A program made the position numbers and the translations under genes. A stretch of 64,000 nt of DNA from Marinomonas algicola (GTDB taxonomy: Bacteria; Pseudomonadota; Gammaproteobacteria; Pseudomonadales; Marinomonadaceae), in contig NZ_CP061941.1 in assembly GCF_014805825.1 (NCBI RefSeq), positions 372,001-436,000 of the forward strand. Direction: 5' to 3'. Positions 43,871 to 53,247 of the stretch are shown here, in pieces (within the stretch, counting starts at the first letter, position 1; each line of letters begins with the position of its first letter). The notes beneath the pieces are model-generated. The model made no database searches, was not told the DNA's origin, and saw nothing but the letters and a program-made list of their open reading frames with translations.

Positions 43871-45691
43871 ATGTCGAATAATATCAATAAGTTACGTAAC
43901 GTAGCTATTATTGCCCACGTTGACCATGGTAAAACTACCCTGGTTGATAAGCTTCTAAGTCAGTCTGGTACATTGGATCGTAAAGACGTTGACTCTGAAC
44001 GTATCATGGACTCTAACGATCAAGAGAAGGAGCGTGGGATAACCATTTTGGCGAAAAACACTGCCATTCGCTGGAACGATTACCGTATTAACATCGTAGA
44101 CACACCAGGACACGCCGACTTCGGTGGTGAAGTAGAGCGTGTTTTGTCTATGGTTGATTGCGTATGTTTATTGGTTGACGCGGTTGATGGCCCAATGCCA
44201 CAAACACGTTTCGTTACCTCTAAAGCATTTGAGCAAGGCTTGCGTCCAATTGTTGTTATCAACAAAGTTGACCGCCCTGGTGCTCGTCCTGATTGGGTTA
44301 TGGATCAAGTGTTCGATCTGTTTGATAGCCTTGGTGCAACGGAAGAGCAACTCGACTTCCCTGTTATCTATGCGTCTGCAATTAACGGTCAAGCCGGTGA
44401 CGATGCAGAAAACCTAGCCGACGACATGACGCCATTGTATCAAATGATCGTTGATAGTGTTCCGGCTCCAGATGTTGATCCAGATGGTCCTTTCCAAATG
44501 CAGATTTCCGCATTGGACTACGACAGCTACGTTGGGGTAATCGGTGTAGGCCGTATTACTCGTGGTTCTTTATCGCCAAACCAACAAGTTGTGATTAAAT
44601 CTGCAGATGGTTCTGAGCGTAAAGGCAAAGTACTTAACGTGAAAGGCTATTTAGGTCTTGAGCGTATCGATACCGATCTTGCCGGCGCAGGTGATATCGT
44701 TTGTATCAATGGTATCGATAAATTGAGTATCTCTGATACCTTGTGTGATCCAACTTGCGTAGAGTCGTTGCCAGCACTGAGTGTTGATGAGCCGACAGTA
44801 AGCATGAACTTTATCGTAAACGACTCACCCTTTGCTGGTAAAGAAGGTAAATACGTAACGACTCGTAATATTAAAGACCGTTTGGATCAAGAGTTGATTC
44901 ATAACGTGGCATTGCGTGTTAAAGAAGGTGATACACCTGATAAATTTATCGTGTCTGGTCGTGGTGAATTACACCTTTCTGTATTGATCGAAACAATGCG
45001 TCGTGAAGGCTTCGAAATGGGCGTTTCTCGTCCTGAAGTTGTTACCAAAGAGATTGATGGCAAATTGTGTGAACCGTTTGAACAAGTGGTTATCGATGTA
45101 GAAGATCAGCATCAAGGTTCTATCATGGAAGAACTTGGCTTGCGTAAAGGCGAACTAACTAACATGGAACCCGATGGTAAAGGCCGTACTCGTCTAGAGT
45201 TTATGATGCCTTCTCGTGGTTTGATTGGCTTCCGTGGTTTGTTCTTAACCTTGACGTCTGGCTCTGGTATTTTGACCAGCGTTTTTGATCATTATGGCCC
45301 TGTTAAAGAAGGTCAAGTTCAAAGCCGTAAAAATGGCGTACTAGTCAGCATGCTTACTGGTAAAACAGCGGCTTACTCTTTGTTCAACTTACAAAGCCGT
45401 GGCCGTATGTTTTTAGGTCATGCTGTTGAAGTGTACGAAGGTCAAATCATCGGTATTCACTCACGTGATAACGATTTAGCCGTTAACCCAGTAAAAGGTA
45501 AGCAGCTAACAAACGTGCGTGCATCCGGTACAGATGAAGCCTTGACACTGACTCCACCAATTCGTCATACACTTGAGCAAGCGCTTGAGTTTATCGAAGA
45601 CGACGAATTAGTAGAAGTAACACCTGAAAGCATCCGTCTACGTAAGAAATTACTAACGGAAAACGAACGTAAACGTAACGGTCGTAAGTAA
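43871..45691 (+). CDS. typA: Ribosome-associated GTPase TypA/BipA
   Basis: A 606-residue translational GTPase. G1 is AHVDHGKTTL, switch II is DTPGHADFGGEVERV and G4 is NKVDRPGARPDWV. EF-G-like domains follow, with SGRGELHLSVLIETMRREG, and the BipA-specific C-terminal domain includes PSRGLIGFRGLF. It acts in 50S assembly and in stress or cold adaptation. Codon use looks more biased than in its neighbours, which fits high expression. It has its own unit with two hairpins after the stop. Confidence 0.97.
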   Translation: MSNNINKLRNVAIIAHVDHGKTTLVDKLLSQSGTLDRKDVDSERIMDSNDQEKERGITILAKNTAIRWNDYRINIVDTPGHADFGGEVERVLSMVDCVCLLVDAVDGPMPQTRFVTSKAFEQGLRPIVVINKVDRPGARPDWVMDQVFDLFDSLGATEEQLDFPVIYASAINGQAGDDAENLADDMTPLYQMIVDSVPAPDVDPDGPFQMQISALDYDSYVGVIGVGRITRGSLSPNQQVVIKSADGSERKGKVLNVKGYLGLERIDTDLAGAGDIVCINGIDKLSISDTLCDPTCVESLPALSVDEPTVSMNFIVNDSPFAGKEGKYVTTRNIKDRLDQELIHNVALRVKEGDTPDKFIVSGRGELHLSVLIETMRREGFEMGVSRPEVVTKEIDGKLCEPFEQVVIDVEDQHQGSIMEELGLRKGELTNMEPDGKGRTRLEFMMPSRGLIGFRGLFLTLTSGSGILTSVFDHYGPVKEGQVQSRKNGVLVSMLTGKTAAYSLFNLQSRGRMFLGHAVEVYEGQIIGIHSRDNDLAVNPVKGKQLTNVRASGTDEALTLTPPIRHTLEQALEFIEDDELVEVTPESIRLRKKLLTENERKRNGRK

Positions 45692-45700
45692 GCATTCACA

Positions 45701-45737
45701 TTAGCTGGTCATGTTTACATTAGACATGACCAGCTAA
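45701..45737 (+). promoter_or_regulatory. Perfect hairpin directly after typA
   Basis: A perfect 14-bp inverted repeat (TTAGCTGGTCATGT with ACATGACCAGCTAA), loop 9 bases, begins 10 bases after the typA stop. It has no T-tract, so it is more likely an mRNA 3'-end stabiliser, or a partner of the terminator that follows. Confidence 0.7.
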
Positions 45738-45760
45738 TATGAAAAGCCGGTTAATTGCCT

Positions 45761-45793
45761 AAAAATCCTCGCCAATGGCGGGGATTTTTTTTT
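45761..45793 (+). terminator. Rho-independent terminator of typA
   Basis: AAAAATCC-T-CGCC, loop AAT, GGCG-G-GGATTTTT with a run of nine T. The stem contains a T-G pair. This is the real stop for typA transcription. Confidence 0.9.
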
Positions 45794-46015
45794 GCTCGTC
45801 CCATCATAGTAGATCGCGCCTTCAGGCCGACAAAACCCTCTAATACCTCTAAACTCTCTTGGAGCAAAAAAAGCCTCTTGGGGTACAAAATACCTCCGTC
45901 TTAATTATGTGCATGATGGCTACCTTGCATGTCTATAGGTTTCACTGATCAAATAGGTTTCACTGATTGCAAAGAAATCGAGTATGAAGACGTTCTTAAG
46001 AACGACCTTTATACC
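45794..46015. other. Non-coding gap between typA and the TRAP operon
   Basis: Together with the typA hairpins this makes a 324-base gene-free stretch. It contains no supported ORF. A 15-base direct repeat, ATAGGTTTCACTGAT, occurs at 45935-45949 and 45953-45967 (18-base period). Its role is unknown. It lies just beyond the 3' end of the minus-strand TRAP operon. Confidence 0.5.
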
Positions 46016-46552
46016 TCAATCCAATTGAGCTGAATCGACTTCTTTCGCTATCTCCTCGTTCGGCTCAGCCCACCTCGCGGCTAGGTGCACTAAGATAATA
46101 ATCATGGCTAATGGGACCGAAATGGAAATCCACACCATGGGAATTCCCAAAGTGTCAGCCGTCAAACCGGCTTGTCTGGCTAAATAGCCTTTCGCAAAGC
46201 CGCCTTTTAAACCAATAAAGCAAAAATAAAGCACGGGTAAGATAAAGGTAAGGATGGCGGCACTTTGAATGGCATTGGTTATAAGGGCAAATATACTAGG
46301 ACGCTTGGGAAAGACAGAGTCCATGAGTACGGCGTCAGATTGGGTTTTGAACGATAAGGTGGCACCTAGTAACCCTGTCCAAACCATTGCATAGCGAGCA
46401 ACGTCTTCAGTCCAAATTGGTGGTGAGGAAAAGACATAGCGAGCAATAATTTGGACCATGACGGTGAAGAACATAACCCCAACAGTGAATACGGCGGCGC
46501 GTCGAGCATATTTATGAATACTATTACTTATTTTTACAATCAATTGTCGCAT
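46016..46552 (-). CDS. TRAP transporter small permease (DctQ type)
   Basis: 178 residues with four membrane helices, family PF04290. The typical QIIARYVFSSPPIWTEDVARYAMVWTGLLGA lies around residues 35-65. A TTG start two codons upstream is possible; ATG 46552 is chosen. It is the last gene of an amidase-dctM-dctP-dctQ operon, an unusual gene order because the small permease follows the binding protein. A hairpin lies between it and dctP. Confidence 0.9.
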   Translation of the reverse strand: MRQLIVKISNSIHKYARRAAVFTVGVMFFTVMVQIIARYVFSSPPIWTEDVARYAMVWTGLLGATLSFKTQSDAVLMDSVFPKRPSIFALITNAIQSAAILTFILPVLYFCFIGLKGGFAKGYLARQAGLTADTLGIPMVWISISVPLAMIIILVHLAARWAEPNEEIAKEVDSAQLD

Positions 46553-46572
46553 GTACAACCTCGTGGTGCGCT

Positions 46573-46600
46573 GGACAGAGGCCTCAAAGAGCCTCTATCC
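46573..46600 (-). promoter_or_regulatory. Intercistronic hairpin between dctP and dctQ
   Basis: GGA-C-AGAGGC pairs with GCCTCT-A-TCC around an 8-base loop (one internal mismatch), 22 bases after the dctP stop and 20 bases before dctQ. It has no T-tract. Confidence 0.65.
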
Positions 46601-46622
46601 ATAAGACGTATGGGTTTCCTGA

Positions 46623-47609
46623 TTAACGATTGCTGTCTGACAGGTCTGACCAAAGCTTAACGTCTTCAGAAGGCATCAAACCTGAGTCGTAAACCGGCTT
46701 AGACATTTTTCGGAAAACAGCGCGTTCGGCATCCGTCAAGCGCTGTACCGTTACGCCATTTTCTTCTAGAGATTTCAAGCCAGAGACAGAAATACCGTCA
46801 AGCCAAGCTCGAGTGGCGGCATCGGCCGTTTTAACCGCCTTATCTACGGCTGTGCGTTCGTCTTGAGATAAATCCTCATACCAGTCTTTAGAGACAAGCA
46901 CAGCACGTAAAGGCCAAATAACACGAGCATCCGAGAAGTTCTTCACAAAGTCTGTTTGACCAAACATGATTGGAATGAGAGGCGAGTTTAGATAGCCATC
47001 GATGACACCAGTTTGTAAGCCTGCCGGTACTTCACCCCAAGGTACGATAGTGCCCGCTGACCCCCACGCTTTGTACATTGATATCTGCGCATCGTCTAGA
47101 GCGCGCATGCGTAACGAGGACATGTCTTCAGGAGAGCGAACGGCTTGCTTCGTCGTGATCACTCCGGAGGATGGCCCAAGAGGCGCAAGTGACAACAGTA
47201 AAACATCTTGTTTCGCTAGGCTTTTGTTGACTCGGTCAAACACTTTTCCTGCTTCAAGAGTTCGATCCATGTGGGCAATGCTGTCGAATATATAAGGTAG
47301 ACGAACGCCATAAATAAACGGATCTACTTGAGCAATTGAACGAACGTCAGACAGCGATACTTCAAGCAGTCCTGTGGAAACCTGGTCAAATTTCTCCGCT
47401 TCATTCCCGACAGATCCTCGCGGTAATTCACGCACATCCATGCCAGATTTCTTAAGCTCTGATCCAAATGCATAAGCCCAATTGTAAGAACCGGAAGTTG
47501 CAAGATCGGGTTTACTATCCAATGCGATCTTTACCTCTGTTGCAGAGACAGCTGAGGTCATAACCAGCAATGATGCCAGTGTTAATGCTTTTAATTTTAG
47601 TGTTTTCAT
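46623..47609 (-). CDS. TRAP transporter solute-binding protein (DctP type)
   Basis: A 328-residue periplasmic protein with a Sec signal peptide (about 1-23, SAVSATEV). DctP family segments are LSDVRSIAQVDPFIYGVRLPYIFDS, MRALDDAQISMYKAWGSAG (the region of the ligand carboxylate-binding Arg) and PWGEVPAGLQTGVIDGYLNSP. It binds a carboxylate-bearing ligand and delivers it to DctQM. The ligand is unknown; the amidase in the same operon suggests an amide or an N-acyl amino acid. Confidence 0.91.
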   Translation of the reverse strand: MKTLKLKALTLASLLVMTSAVSATEVKIALDSKPDLATSGSYNWAYAFGSELKKSGMDVRELPRGSVGNEAEKFDQVSTGLLEVSLSDVRSIAQVDPFIYGVRLPYIFDSIAHMDRTLEAGKVFDRVNKSLAKQDVLLLSLAPLGPSSGVITTKQAVRSPEDMSSLRMRALDDAQISMYKAWGSAGTIVPWGEVPAGLQTGVIDGYLNSPLIPIMFGQTDFVKNFSDARVIWPLRAVLVSKDWYEDLSQDERTAVDKAVKTADAATRAWLDGISVSGLKSLEENGVTVQRLTDAERAVFRKMSKPVYDSGLMPSEDVKLWSDLSDSNR

Positions 47610-47624
47610 AGGTTTCTCTCTTTT

Positions 47625-48914
47625 TTATTTTACTGAAAACCCGAATAAACTCGGAATGAACAGACTGATTGACGGCCAGTAGACCAATGCCATTAGTAGG
47701 GTTATTTGTACAAGAATAAAAGGTAAGACGGCATAAGCAAGTCGCCAGTAATTGAGTTTTGTTAGCGCCGATACCACGACTAGGCACTTTCCTAAAGGCG
47801 GGGTAATAAGGCCAACACATAGGTTGAAACACAGCACCACGCCAAGGTGAATTGGACTAATACCCTGTTCAAGGGCTTGTGGCGCAAACAGAGGGATCAG
47901 TAAGGTCAGTGCTACAGGCGTGTCCATGAACATCCCTGCAATTAAGAAAATAGCGACCAGAAAAAATAGATACTTGGTTCCTGTTAAACCAAAACTTTCG
48001 ACCCAACCTGCTAAGGCGCTTGACCAGCCCATTTGTCCAGCTAAGTAGCCTAATACAGAGATGGCAGCAAGTATGATAAATATGGTTCCTGTCATTCGAG
48101 CTGTGGCTTCCATGGCATCGTATATCATGCGAAAACTGAGGCCGTTGTAAAATTGACCTGCACCGAGTGCAACGAGTACCGCAATCGCAGAGCCTTCTGT
48201 CGGCGTTGCTAACCCGAACACTAAGGAGCCTAAAATTACCACAGGTAAGCAGAGGGCTGGTAAGGCATTCAACAAACTCGGAAAAAATTTTGGAATATCG
48301 GCGTTATCGCCAGCCCCACCTGGATGCCCCTTAACGTGTGCGATAATGGAGTTTAATACAATTAAGGATACGGCCAACAACAAGCCTGGAATAATACCGG
48401 CCGCAAACAGAGCCGCAACGGATGCCCCCGTTAGACCACCATAGATAATCATAATAATGGACGGTGGGATAATAGGCCCAATCATAGATGACGCCGCCGT
48501 GATGGCGCCTGCGTAATAGGGGTCGTAGCCGCGTTCTTTCATTTCAGGAACAAAAGTGCGTGAAAGAGCGGCACTATCGGCAATCGCTGAGCCAGATATA
48601 CCCGCAAAAAAAACGCTCGTTAAAATGTTGACGTGTCCTAGGCCACCTTTAAATCGACCTACAGTGGACATGGCAAAGTCGATCAAACTGCGAGTCACGC
48701 CTGCACGGCTCATGATTTCAGCGGTTAGGATAAACAATGGCATCGCCATAAAGGCAAATACATCCAGCTGGGCAAAAATTCGCTGTGGTAAAATAGAGAG
48801 AAACTGTGCTTTATCGACAGCAATAAACGTAACGACTGAGACCGCTCCCATCAAGTAGGCAAAAGCGGTTCCACTTATAAGCAGTACAATGAAAACAATA
48901 GGTATTATCCACAT
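47625..48914 (-). CDS. TRAP transporter large permease (DctM type)
   Basis: A 429-residue protein with about twelve membrane segments. Hallmarks are MPLFILTAEIMSRAGVTRSL, FFAGISGSAIADSAAL and MIGPIIPPSIIMIIYG, with a late GMFMDTPVALTLLIPLF. It drives sodium-coupled uptake with DctQ and DctP. It lies 12 bases after the amidase gene and 15 bases before dctP. Confidence 0.94.
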   Translation of the reverse strand: MWIIPIVFIVLLISGTAFAYLMGAVSVVTFIAVDKAQFLSILPQRIFAQLDVFAFMAMPLFILTAEIMSRAGVTRSLIDFAMSTVGRFKGGLGHVNILTSVFFAGISGSAIADSAALSRTFVPEMKERGYDPYYAGAITAASSMIGPIIPPSIIMIIYGGLTGASVAALFAAGIIPGLLLAVSLIVLNSIIAHVKGHPGGAGDNADIPKFFPSLLNALPALCLPVVILGSLVFGLATPTEGSAIAVLVALGAGQFYNGLSFRMIYDAMEATARMTGTIFIILAAISVLGYLAGQMGWSSALAGWVESFGLTGTKYLFFLVAIFLIAGMFMDTPVALTLLIPLFAPQALEQGISPIHLGVVLCFNLCVGLITPPLGKCLVVVSALTKLNYWRLAYAVLPFILVQITLLMALVYWPSISLFIPSLFGFSVK

Positions 48915-48926
48915 AACATGAGCCCT

Positions 48927-50450
48927 TTATACTGCTGTTTTTACAGCAGTTGATGAATCGCTACTGTTAAAAATAGGTGGATGAGTCACAATGGATTTCA
49001 GATCTATATCTGAATCCTGCATGGTGGTAAAGTCTGGGATAGGTCGAGCTGTCTCAGGTGTTTTTGCTAGGAATGCCTCAATTGAACTGGCCGCCGCTAA
49101 TAGCTTTTCATCTGAGCGAACTGCGCCAAGTATCTGTAGGCCAAACGGCATGCCTAATGAGTCAAGACCCGTTGGGATCGTGATGGACGGTCCATTGAGT
49201 AACGAGCCTCGGTAGGTTAGTGCAAGCCAACGGTAATAAATGTCCATTGGTTGTTGATCAATGTGGGTCGGGTGAGACTGAGTCCAAGTAAAGGGAGACA
49301 CAGGGACCGTAGGCAATAAAATAATATCGAAATCTTGCATCAATGCGTTGTACTTGCGCAGAATTTTGGTTTGTTCAACATGAGCCCAACCTCGATCGGC
49401 GAGGGTAAACGACTCGGCTAAAGCCACATTTGTTTTGATGTTGTCACCAAAAAATTCGGGTGTATCAATAATCCCTTGAGCAAAAGCCACATGAAAACTT
49501 TCTGCCCGTAAGATATCAAATACTCGATCCATATTACCAAGGTTTAAATCAACCGCATGGCATATCGCCGCCCGTGGTTTAATGGCTTCTAGACGTTTAT
49601 GAAACGTTTCGCGAATTTCAGGAGCCACAGGGGTGCCGCCAAAATCTTCACTGTATCCGATACGTAAGTTTTTTAACTCAATCTTCGGCAAGTTGGAGAA
49701 ACGATCCGGAGCCGCAGGCGCCGACAATGGATCATTTTCATCGTAGCCCTGATTCACTTGCAGCATTAACAGGATGTCTTCCACTGTTCGAGCCATCGGG
49801 CCAAGGACAGAAATACCTGACCAGCCTAATGGGCGTGTCGGGTGTGCCACCACATCAACCGACGGCCGATAACCAACGATGCCACAAAGCGCCGCCGGTA
49901 AGCGCAGAGATCCGCCTGTGTCGGAGCCCGTACATAATGGAAAAAAGTGAGCCGCTAAGGCGGCGGCTGAGCCGCCAGAGGAACCGCCAGCGATCAGATT
50001 TGGGTTAAACGGGTTGCCCGTTGCCCCCCAAACCGGATTTCGACTGTTGCCACCTGCCCCCAACTCTGGGACATTGGTTTTGGCCACAATAATCGCACCC
50101 GCTTTACGTAGCTTAGCCACCATAGGTAAATCGTTCGATGATACATTGCTGCGCAAGCGGGGGCTGCCATGTGTGGTTAATAATCCTTTGGCGTCTTGTA
50201 AGTCTTTTACTCCAATTGGTAAACCATCGAGAGGGCCTTTTGGGGTGCCTAGCTGCCAACGTTTACTTGATTGAGCCGCTTCTAAAATCGCATCTTCAAC
50301 CGCCATATCGGTGAGGGCGTTGATTTTAGGATTTATTTTCTCGATTTGTTCAAGGCAAGCCGTTAGATAATCGGTTGGAGTCAAGACTTTATCAGCAAAT
50401 GCGCGGAGCACTTCGCAAGCAGATAAGGAGGTTAATAGAGCATTATTCAT
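48927..50450 (-). CDS. Amidase (amidase signature family)
   Basis: 507 residues. The amidase signature catalytic triad is visible: Lys in GVKDL, and the glycine/serine-rich GGSSGGSAAALAAHFFPLC and GSDTGGSLRLPAA carrying the cis-Ser and nucleophile Ser. There is no signal peptide, so it is cytoplasmic. It is the first gene of a TRAP operon, so it probably hydrolyses the imported compound. The substrate cannot be named from sequence. GGGGA precedes the ATG. Confidence 0.9.
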   Translation of the reverse strand: MNNALLTSLSACEVLRAFADKVLTPTDYLTACLEQIEKINPKINALTDMAVEDAILEAAQSSKRWQLGTPKGPLDGLPIGVKDLQDAKGLLTTHGSPRLRSNVSSNDLPMVAKLRKAGAIIVAKTNVPELGAGGNSRNPVWGATGNPFNPNLIAGGSSGGSAAALAAHFFPLCTGSDTGGSLRLPAALCGIVGYRPSVDVVAHPTRPLGWSGISVLGPMARTVEDILLMLQVNQGYDENDPLSAPAAPDRFSNLPKIELKNLRIGYSEDFGGTPVAPEIRETFHKRLEAIKPRAAICHAVDLNLGNMDRVFDILRAESFHVAFAQGIIDTPEFFGDNIKTNVALAESFTLADRGWAHVEQTKILRKYNALMQDFDIILLPTVPVSPFTWTQSHPTHIDQQPMDIYYRWLALTYRGSLLNGPSITIPTGLDSLGMPFGLQILGAVRSDEKLLAAASSIEAFLAKTPETARPIPDFTTMQDSDIDLKSIVTHPPIFNSSDSSTAVKTAV

Positions 50451-50768
50451 AGAGTGTCCCCATGACTGTTTAAGCGGGTCGTTGGGAGCGTACTCAAATG
50501 GAAAGGAGCAGTGTGCAAAATAGTTCCTCCAAGGACCAAGCGTTCTTTGTTTTTATTGCATACCTTATATCATGCTATGTATACAAAAATAAAGCCTAAT
50601 AAAATGCAGCGTTCATGATTGACTGTGGTTGGACTCTGGCATCAGGTTGATAAAAGACCGTCACGAATGGGTTTATCATATTGATTATTCGCAGTTGATT
50701 TACGCTGAGCGGTACTTGATAAAACCACATCAGGTAGCACGCGTAATCGTACTCATAGTCTCCAGCTA
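50451..50768. other. 318-base promoter region of the amidase-TRAP operon
   Basis: No gene is seen. A palindrome TGTATACA at 50578-50585 lies about 130 bases before the amidase start. It resembles the GTATAC core bound by FadR-type GntR regulators that often control TRAP operons, but no GntR gene is in the window. The right half lies behind the minus-strand OsmC gene. Confidence 0.35.
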
Positions 50769-51236
50769 TCAAAGACAGTAAGCTTCATCTACTCTGACCG
50801 TTGTCAGTACTGAGTTGGCAATAAAGCAGGCTTCGTGTGATTGATGATGCAATTCTTTTAATGTTTCTGAACTGGGTTTTTCCCCGAAAAAAGTGACAAT
50901 TGGGCGTAAAACAACCTCGGTCATCATTTGTTTGCCGTTAGGTCCGATGGCTAAAGTTCCCATTGCCTGGTCCGTGTATTGCTCGACAATGAGCTTTTTA
51001 CGAGAGGCAAAATCTAAAAAGAACAGCATATGGCAACTGGATAAAGACGCGACAAAGGCTTCTTCAGGGTCAACATTGTCCGCTACAGACATGGGTAATG
51101 GCACAATATGTGGTGACGATGAAGCGGGAACAACCACGCCGCCTTCGAATCGCCATTCATGGGCACGACTGTATTTTTTATCTGAAAAGAGTTGTGAGTC
51201 ACGTTTCCACTCAACGGTTGCAAAATAGTCTGACAT
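50769..51236 (-). CDS. OsmC/Ohr family peroxide-reducing protein
   Basis: 155 residues from ATG 51236 behind GAGGAAG; a longer frame to 51266 lacks a Shine-Dalgarno. The two redox cysteines are present in SSCHMLFF and HEACFIAN, with VDPEEAFVASLSSC as the family signature. OsmC/Ohr proteins reduce organic hydroperoxides with cysteine thiols. It is a stand-alone gene between the amidase-TRAP operon and the divergent allantoinase-like gene. Confidence 0.9.
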   Translation of the reverse strand: MSDYFATVEWKRDSQLFSDKKYSRAHEWRFEGGVVVPASSSPHIVPLPMSVADNVDPEEAFVASLSSCHMLFFLDFASRKKLIVEQYTDQAMGTLAIGPNGKQMMTEVVLRPIVTFFGEKPSSETLKELHHQSHEACFIANSVLTTVRVDEAYCL

Positions 51237-51477
51237 GATGACTTCCTCAATCAAATTTATAGTCAAGCGGCGTTGCTCTATTGTGCTAGCATAATCCGGA
51301 AAAAATATAATTTACACTCATCTTCTATAAAACGGATGACGTTGAGCGCTAAATGGATCGCTCTAGATACATTCTCAAATTTATGCAAGTGTGTTAGCAA
51401 AGCGTTGACGGGACGTTATACTGACTTGGAGTCAGTAACGGCCTTAGTATAGAAATCACTATCAATGGATATAAACA

Positions 51478-52428
51478 ATGAAACATTATTTAGAGCGTGA
51501 TTACGCAGGGTATGGCCGCCAAGGAATGCCAAATGTGAAATGGCCCAATAACGCCAGAGTGGCTTTACAATTTGTTTTAAACTTTGAAGAAGGTGGTGAA
51601 AACTGCGTATTGCATGGAGATGAGCATGCCGAAACGTTTTTATCCGAGATATTCGGCGCGCAACCGTTTAAAGATCGACATATGAGTATGGAATCGCTTT
51701 ATGAATACGGTTCTCGCACAGGTGTTTGGCGAATTCTTAACGAATTTGAACGTAGAGGGTTGCCTCTGACGGTTTTTGCTATTGCGACGGCATTACAACG
51801 TAATCCTGACGTCGCAAAGGCTTTTGTAGAAGGTCAGCATGAGATTGTTTGCCACGGCTTAAAATGGATTCACTATCAAGACATGCCCATCGAACAAGAA
51901 CGCCAACAAATGCAACAGGCGCTTGCTTTAATCGAAGACGTCACAGGCGTTAAACCTGTTGGTTGGTACACAGGACGAGATTCACCAAATACTCGATCCT
52001 TGGTAGCCGAGCAAACACAATTAAAATACGATTCGGATAACTATGGCGACGACTTGCCTTACTGGGTGAAAGTACCGCTTCAGGATAATCTTGGTCGTGC
52101 TGTTGAGAGTGGTAAAACTAAAGCGCATCTCATCGTACCTTATACCCTCGACTGCAACGATATGAAGTTCTCTTCACCTTATGGGTTTAATCATGCTGAA
52201 GAATTTTTCCAATACTTGAAAGATAACTTTGACTGTTTGTATGAAGAGGGAGCAACAGCACCGAAAATGATGTCGATTGGTATGCATTGTCGCACTCTTG
52301 GTAAACCTAGCCGATTTATGGCACTAAAGAAATTTTTGGATTACGTACAATCTCATGACAAAGTCTGGGTTGCTCGTCGTGAAGAGATAGCCGATCACTG
52401 GATTAAAAATCATCCACCTGAGGACTGA
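51478..52428 (+). CDS. puuE: PuuE-type allantoinase (polysaccharide deacetylase fold)
   Basis: A 316-residue member of the cofactor-free allantoinase family first described in Pseudomonas fluorescens. Long stretches fit PuuE, such as VLNFEEGGENCVLHGD, HMSMESLYEYGSRTGVWR, GQHEIVCHGLKWIHYQ, WYTGRDSPNTR and EEGATAPKMMSIGMHCR. The family hydrolyses allantoin to allantoate. No urate-pathway partners (pucL, alc, allantoate amidohydrolase) are nearby, so the natural substrate here is uncertain. GGATAT precedes the ATG. Confidence 0.82.
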   Translation: MKHYLERDYAGYGRQGMPNVKWPNNARVALQFVLNFEEGGENCVLHGDEHAETFLSEIFGAQPFKDRHMSMESLYEYGSRTGVWRILNEFERRGLPLTVFAIATALQRNPDVAKAFVEGQHEIVCHGLKWIHYQDMPIEQERQQMQQALALIEDVTGVKPVGWYTGRDSPNTRSLVAEQTQLKYDSDNYGDDLPYWVKVPLQDNLGRAVESGKTKAHLIVPYTLDCNDMKFSSPYGFNHAEEFFQYLKDNFDCLYEEGATAPKMMSIGMHCRTLGKPSRFMALKKFLDYVQSHDKVWVARREEIADHWIKNHPPED

Positions 52429-52571
52429 TACGTAAGAAGTAAAAATGCGTGTTTGAATGGTGTGGAGTATGGGTCTGTTTGTTGGAGAAGCGGGTTGATT
52501 GTATGTGCGTGTCCTATCGTGTGTGTCTATAAAAATATCGGCTAGTAGCGACTGACTCAACGGTAAGTTGG

Positions 52572-53189
52572 TTAAGACGGTATCAAGGTAAAACAGACGG
52601 TGTAACGTTTTTGCCCTGGTGCGGGTAATAAGCACCGATGAGCCAATAAAAAAGGACTGAACAGTAGCGCGTCACCGGCTTTGAGGTCGTAACCTAATGC
52701 TTCATTGGAAACGCCTAATGATTGCATTTCGCTTGAAAGATCTTCTTTACGTTTGTCTAGATCTAAAGGCAGAGCGCCTGCGTCTCTCAAAAGTTCGCTA
52801 CGATATTGGTCTATTATGAGCGTATTACCTTGATGTTCTTCGACACTGTTTAAGTATATAAACAGCTTTAACGATCTGTTTACCCCATAGTCAAGGTGCC
52901 AAGTCGTACTAAGGTAGTCCTTATCCTCAGGCGTTAACGCGTCAAAAACAGATCCAATAATTTGATAACCATTGTTGAAATAGACCTTTAATAAACTATT
53001 CAAAGGCTCTTCAGAAAGCCAAGGCATACATTCGGTAAGAATGAACTCGGCACTGTCTGTATCTGATTTATCGAAAGCCTTTTCTTCATAATAATGAATT
53101 AAAGTTTCACAAAAAAGGGTAGGCACAACATTAGGGATGTGCAGTGACAGATGGGTTTCAAGCTGGGTTAATTGTTCATTAAGGGGCAT
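52572..53189 (-). CDS. 2OG-Fe(II) dioxygenase-like protein
   Basis: 205 residues. WHLDYG gives the HxD iron motif and the late LAHRCLLPAPGQKRYTVCF gives the distal His and the 2-oxoglutarate-binding Arg of the phytanoyl-CoA-hydroxylase-like fold. LKLFIYLNSVEEHQGNTLII is the usual core strand between them. Substrate unknown. TTG 53198 is open but too close to AAAGGA; ATG 53189 has proper spacing. It lies downstream of mltC in opposite orientation to puuE, and may share the mltC message. Confidence 0.68.
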   Translation of the reverse strand: MPLNEQLTQLETHLSLHIPNVVPTLFCETLIHYYEEKAFDKSDTDSAEFILTECMPWLSEEPLNSLLKVYFNNGYQIIGSVFDALTPEDKDYLSTTWHLDYGVNRSLKLFIYLNSVEEHQGNTLIIDQYRSELLRDAGALPLDLDKRKEDLSSEMQSLGVSNEALGYDLKAGDALLFSPFLLAHRCLLPAPGQKRYTVCFTLIPS

Positions 53190-53247
53190 ATCACTCAATC
53201 CTTTTGTTCTGTCTATCCTATTTAATTAGGCCTTAGCAAGCTGTTCA

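Noticed and set aside
43645..43887. 80-residue minus-strand ORF before typA
   Set aside because: It overlaps the thiI terminator and the typA start, has no ribosome site, and resembles no family.
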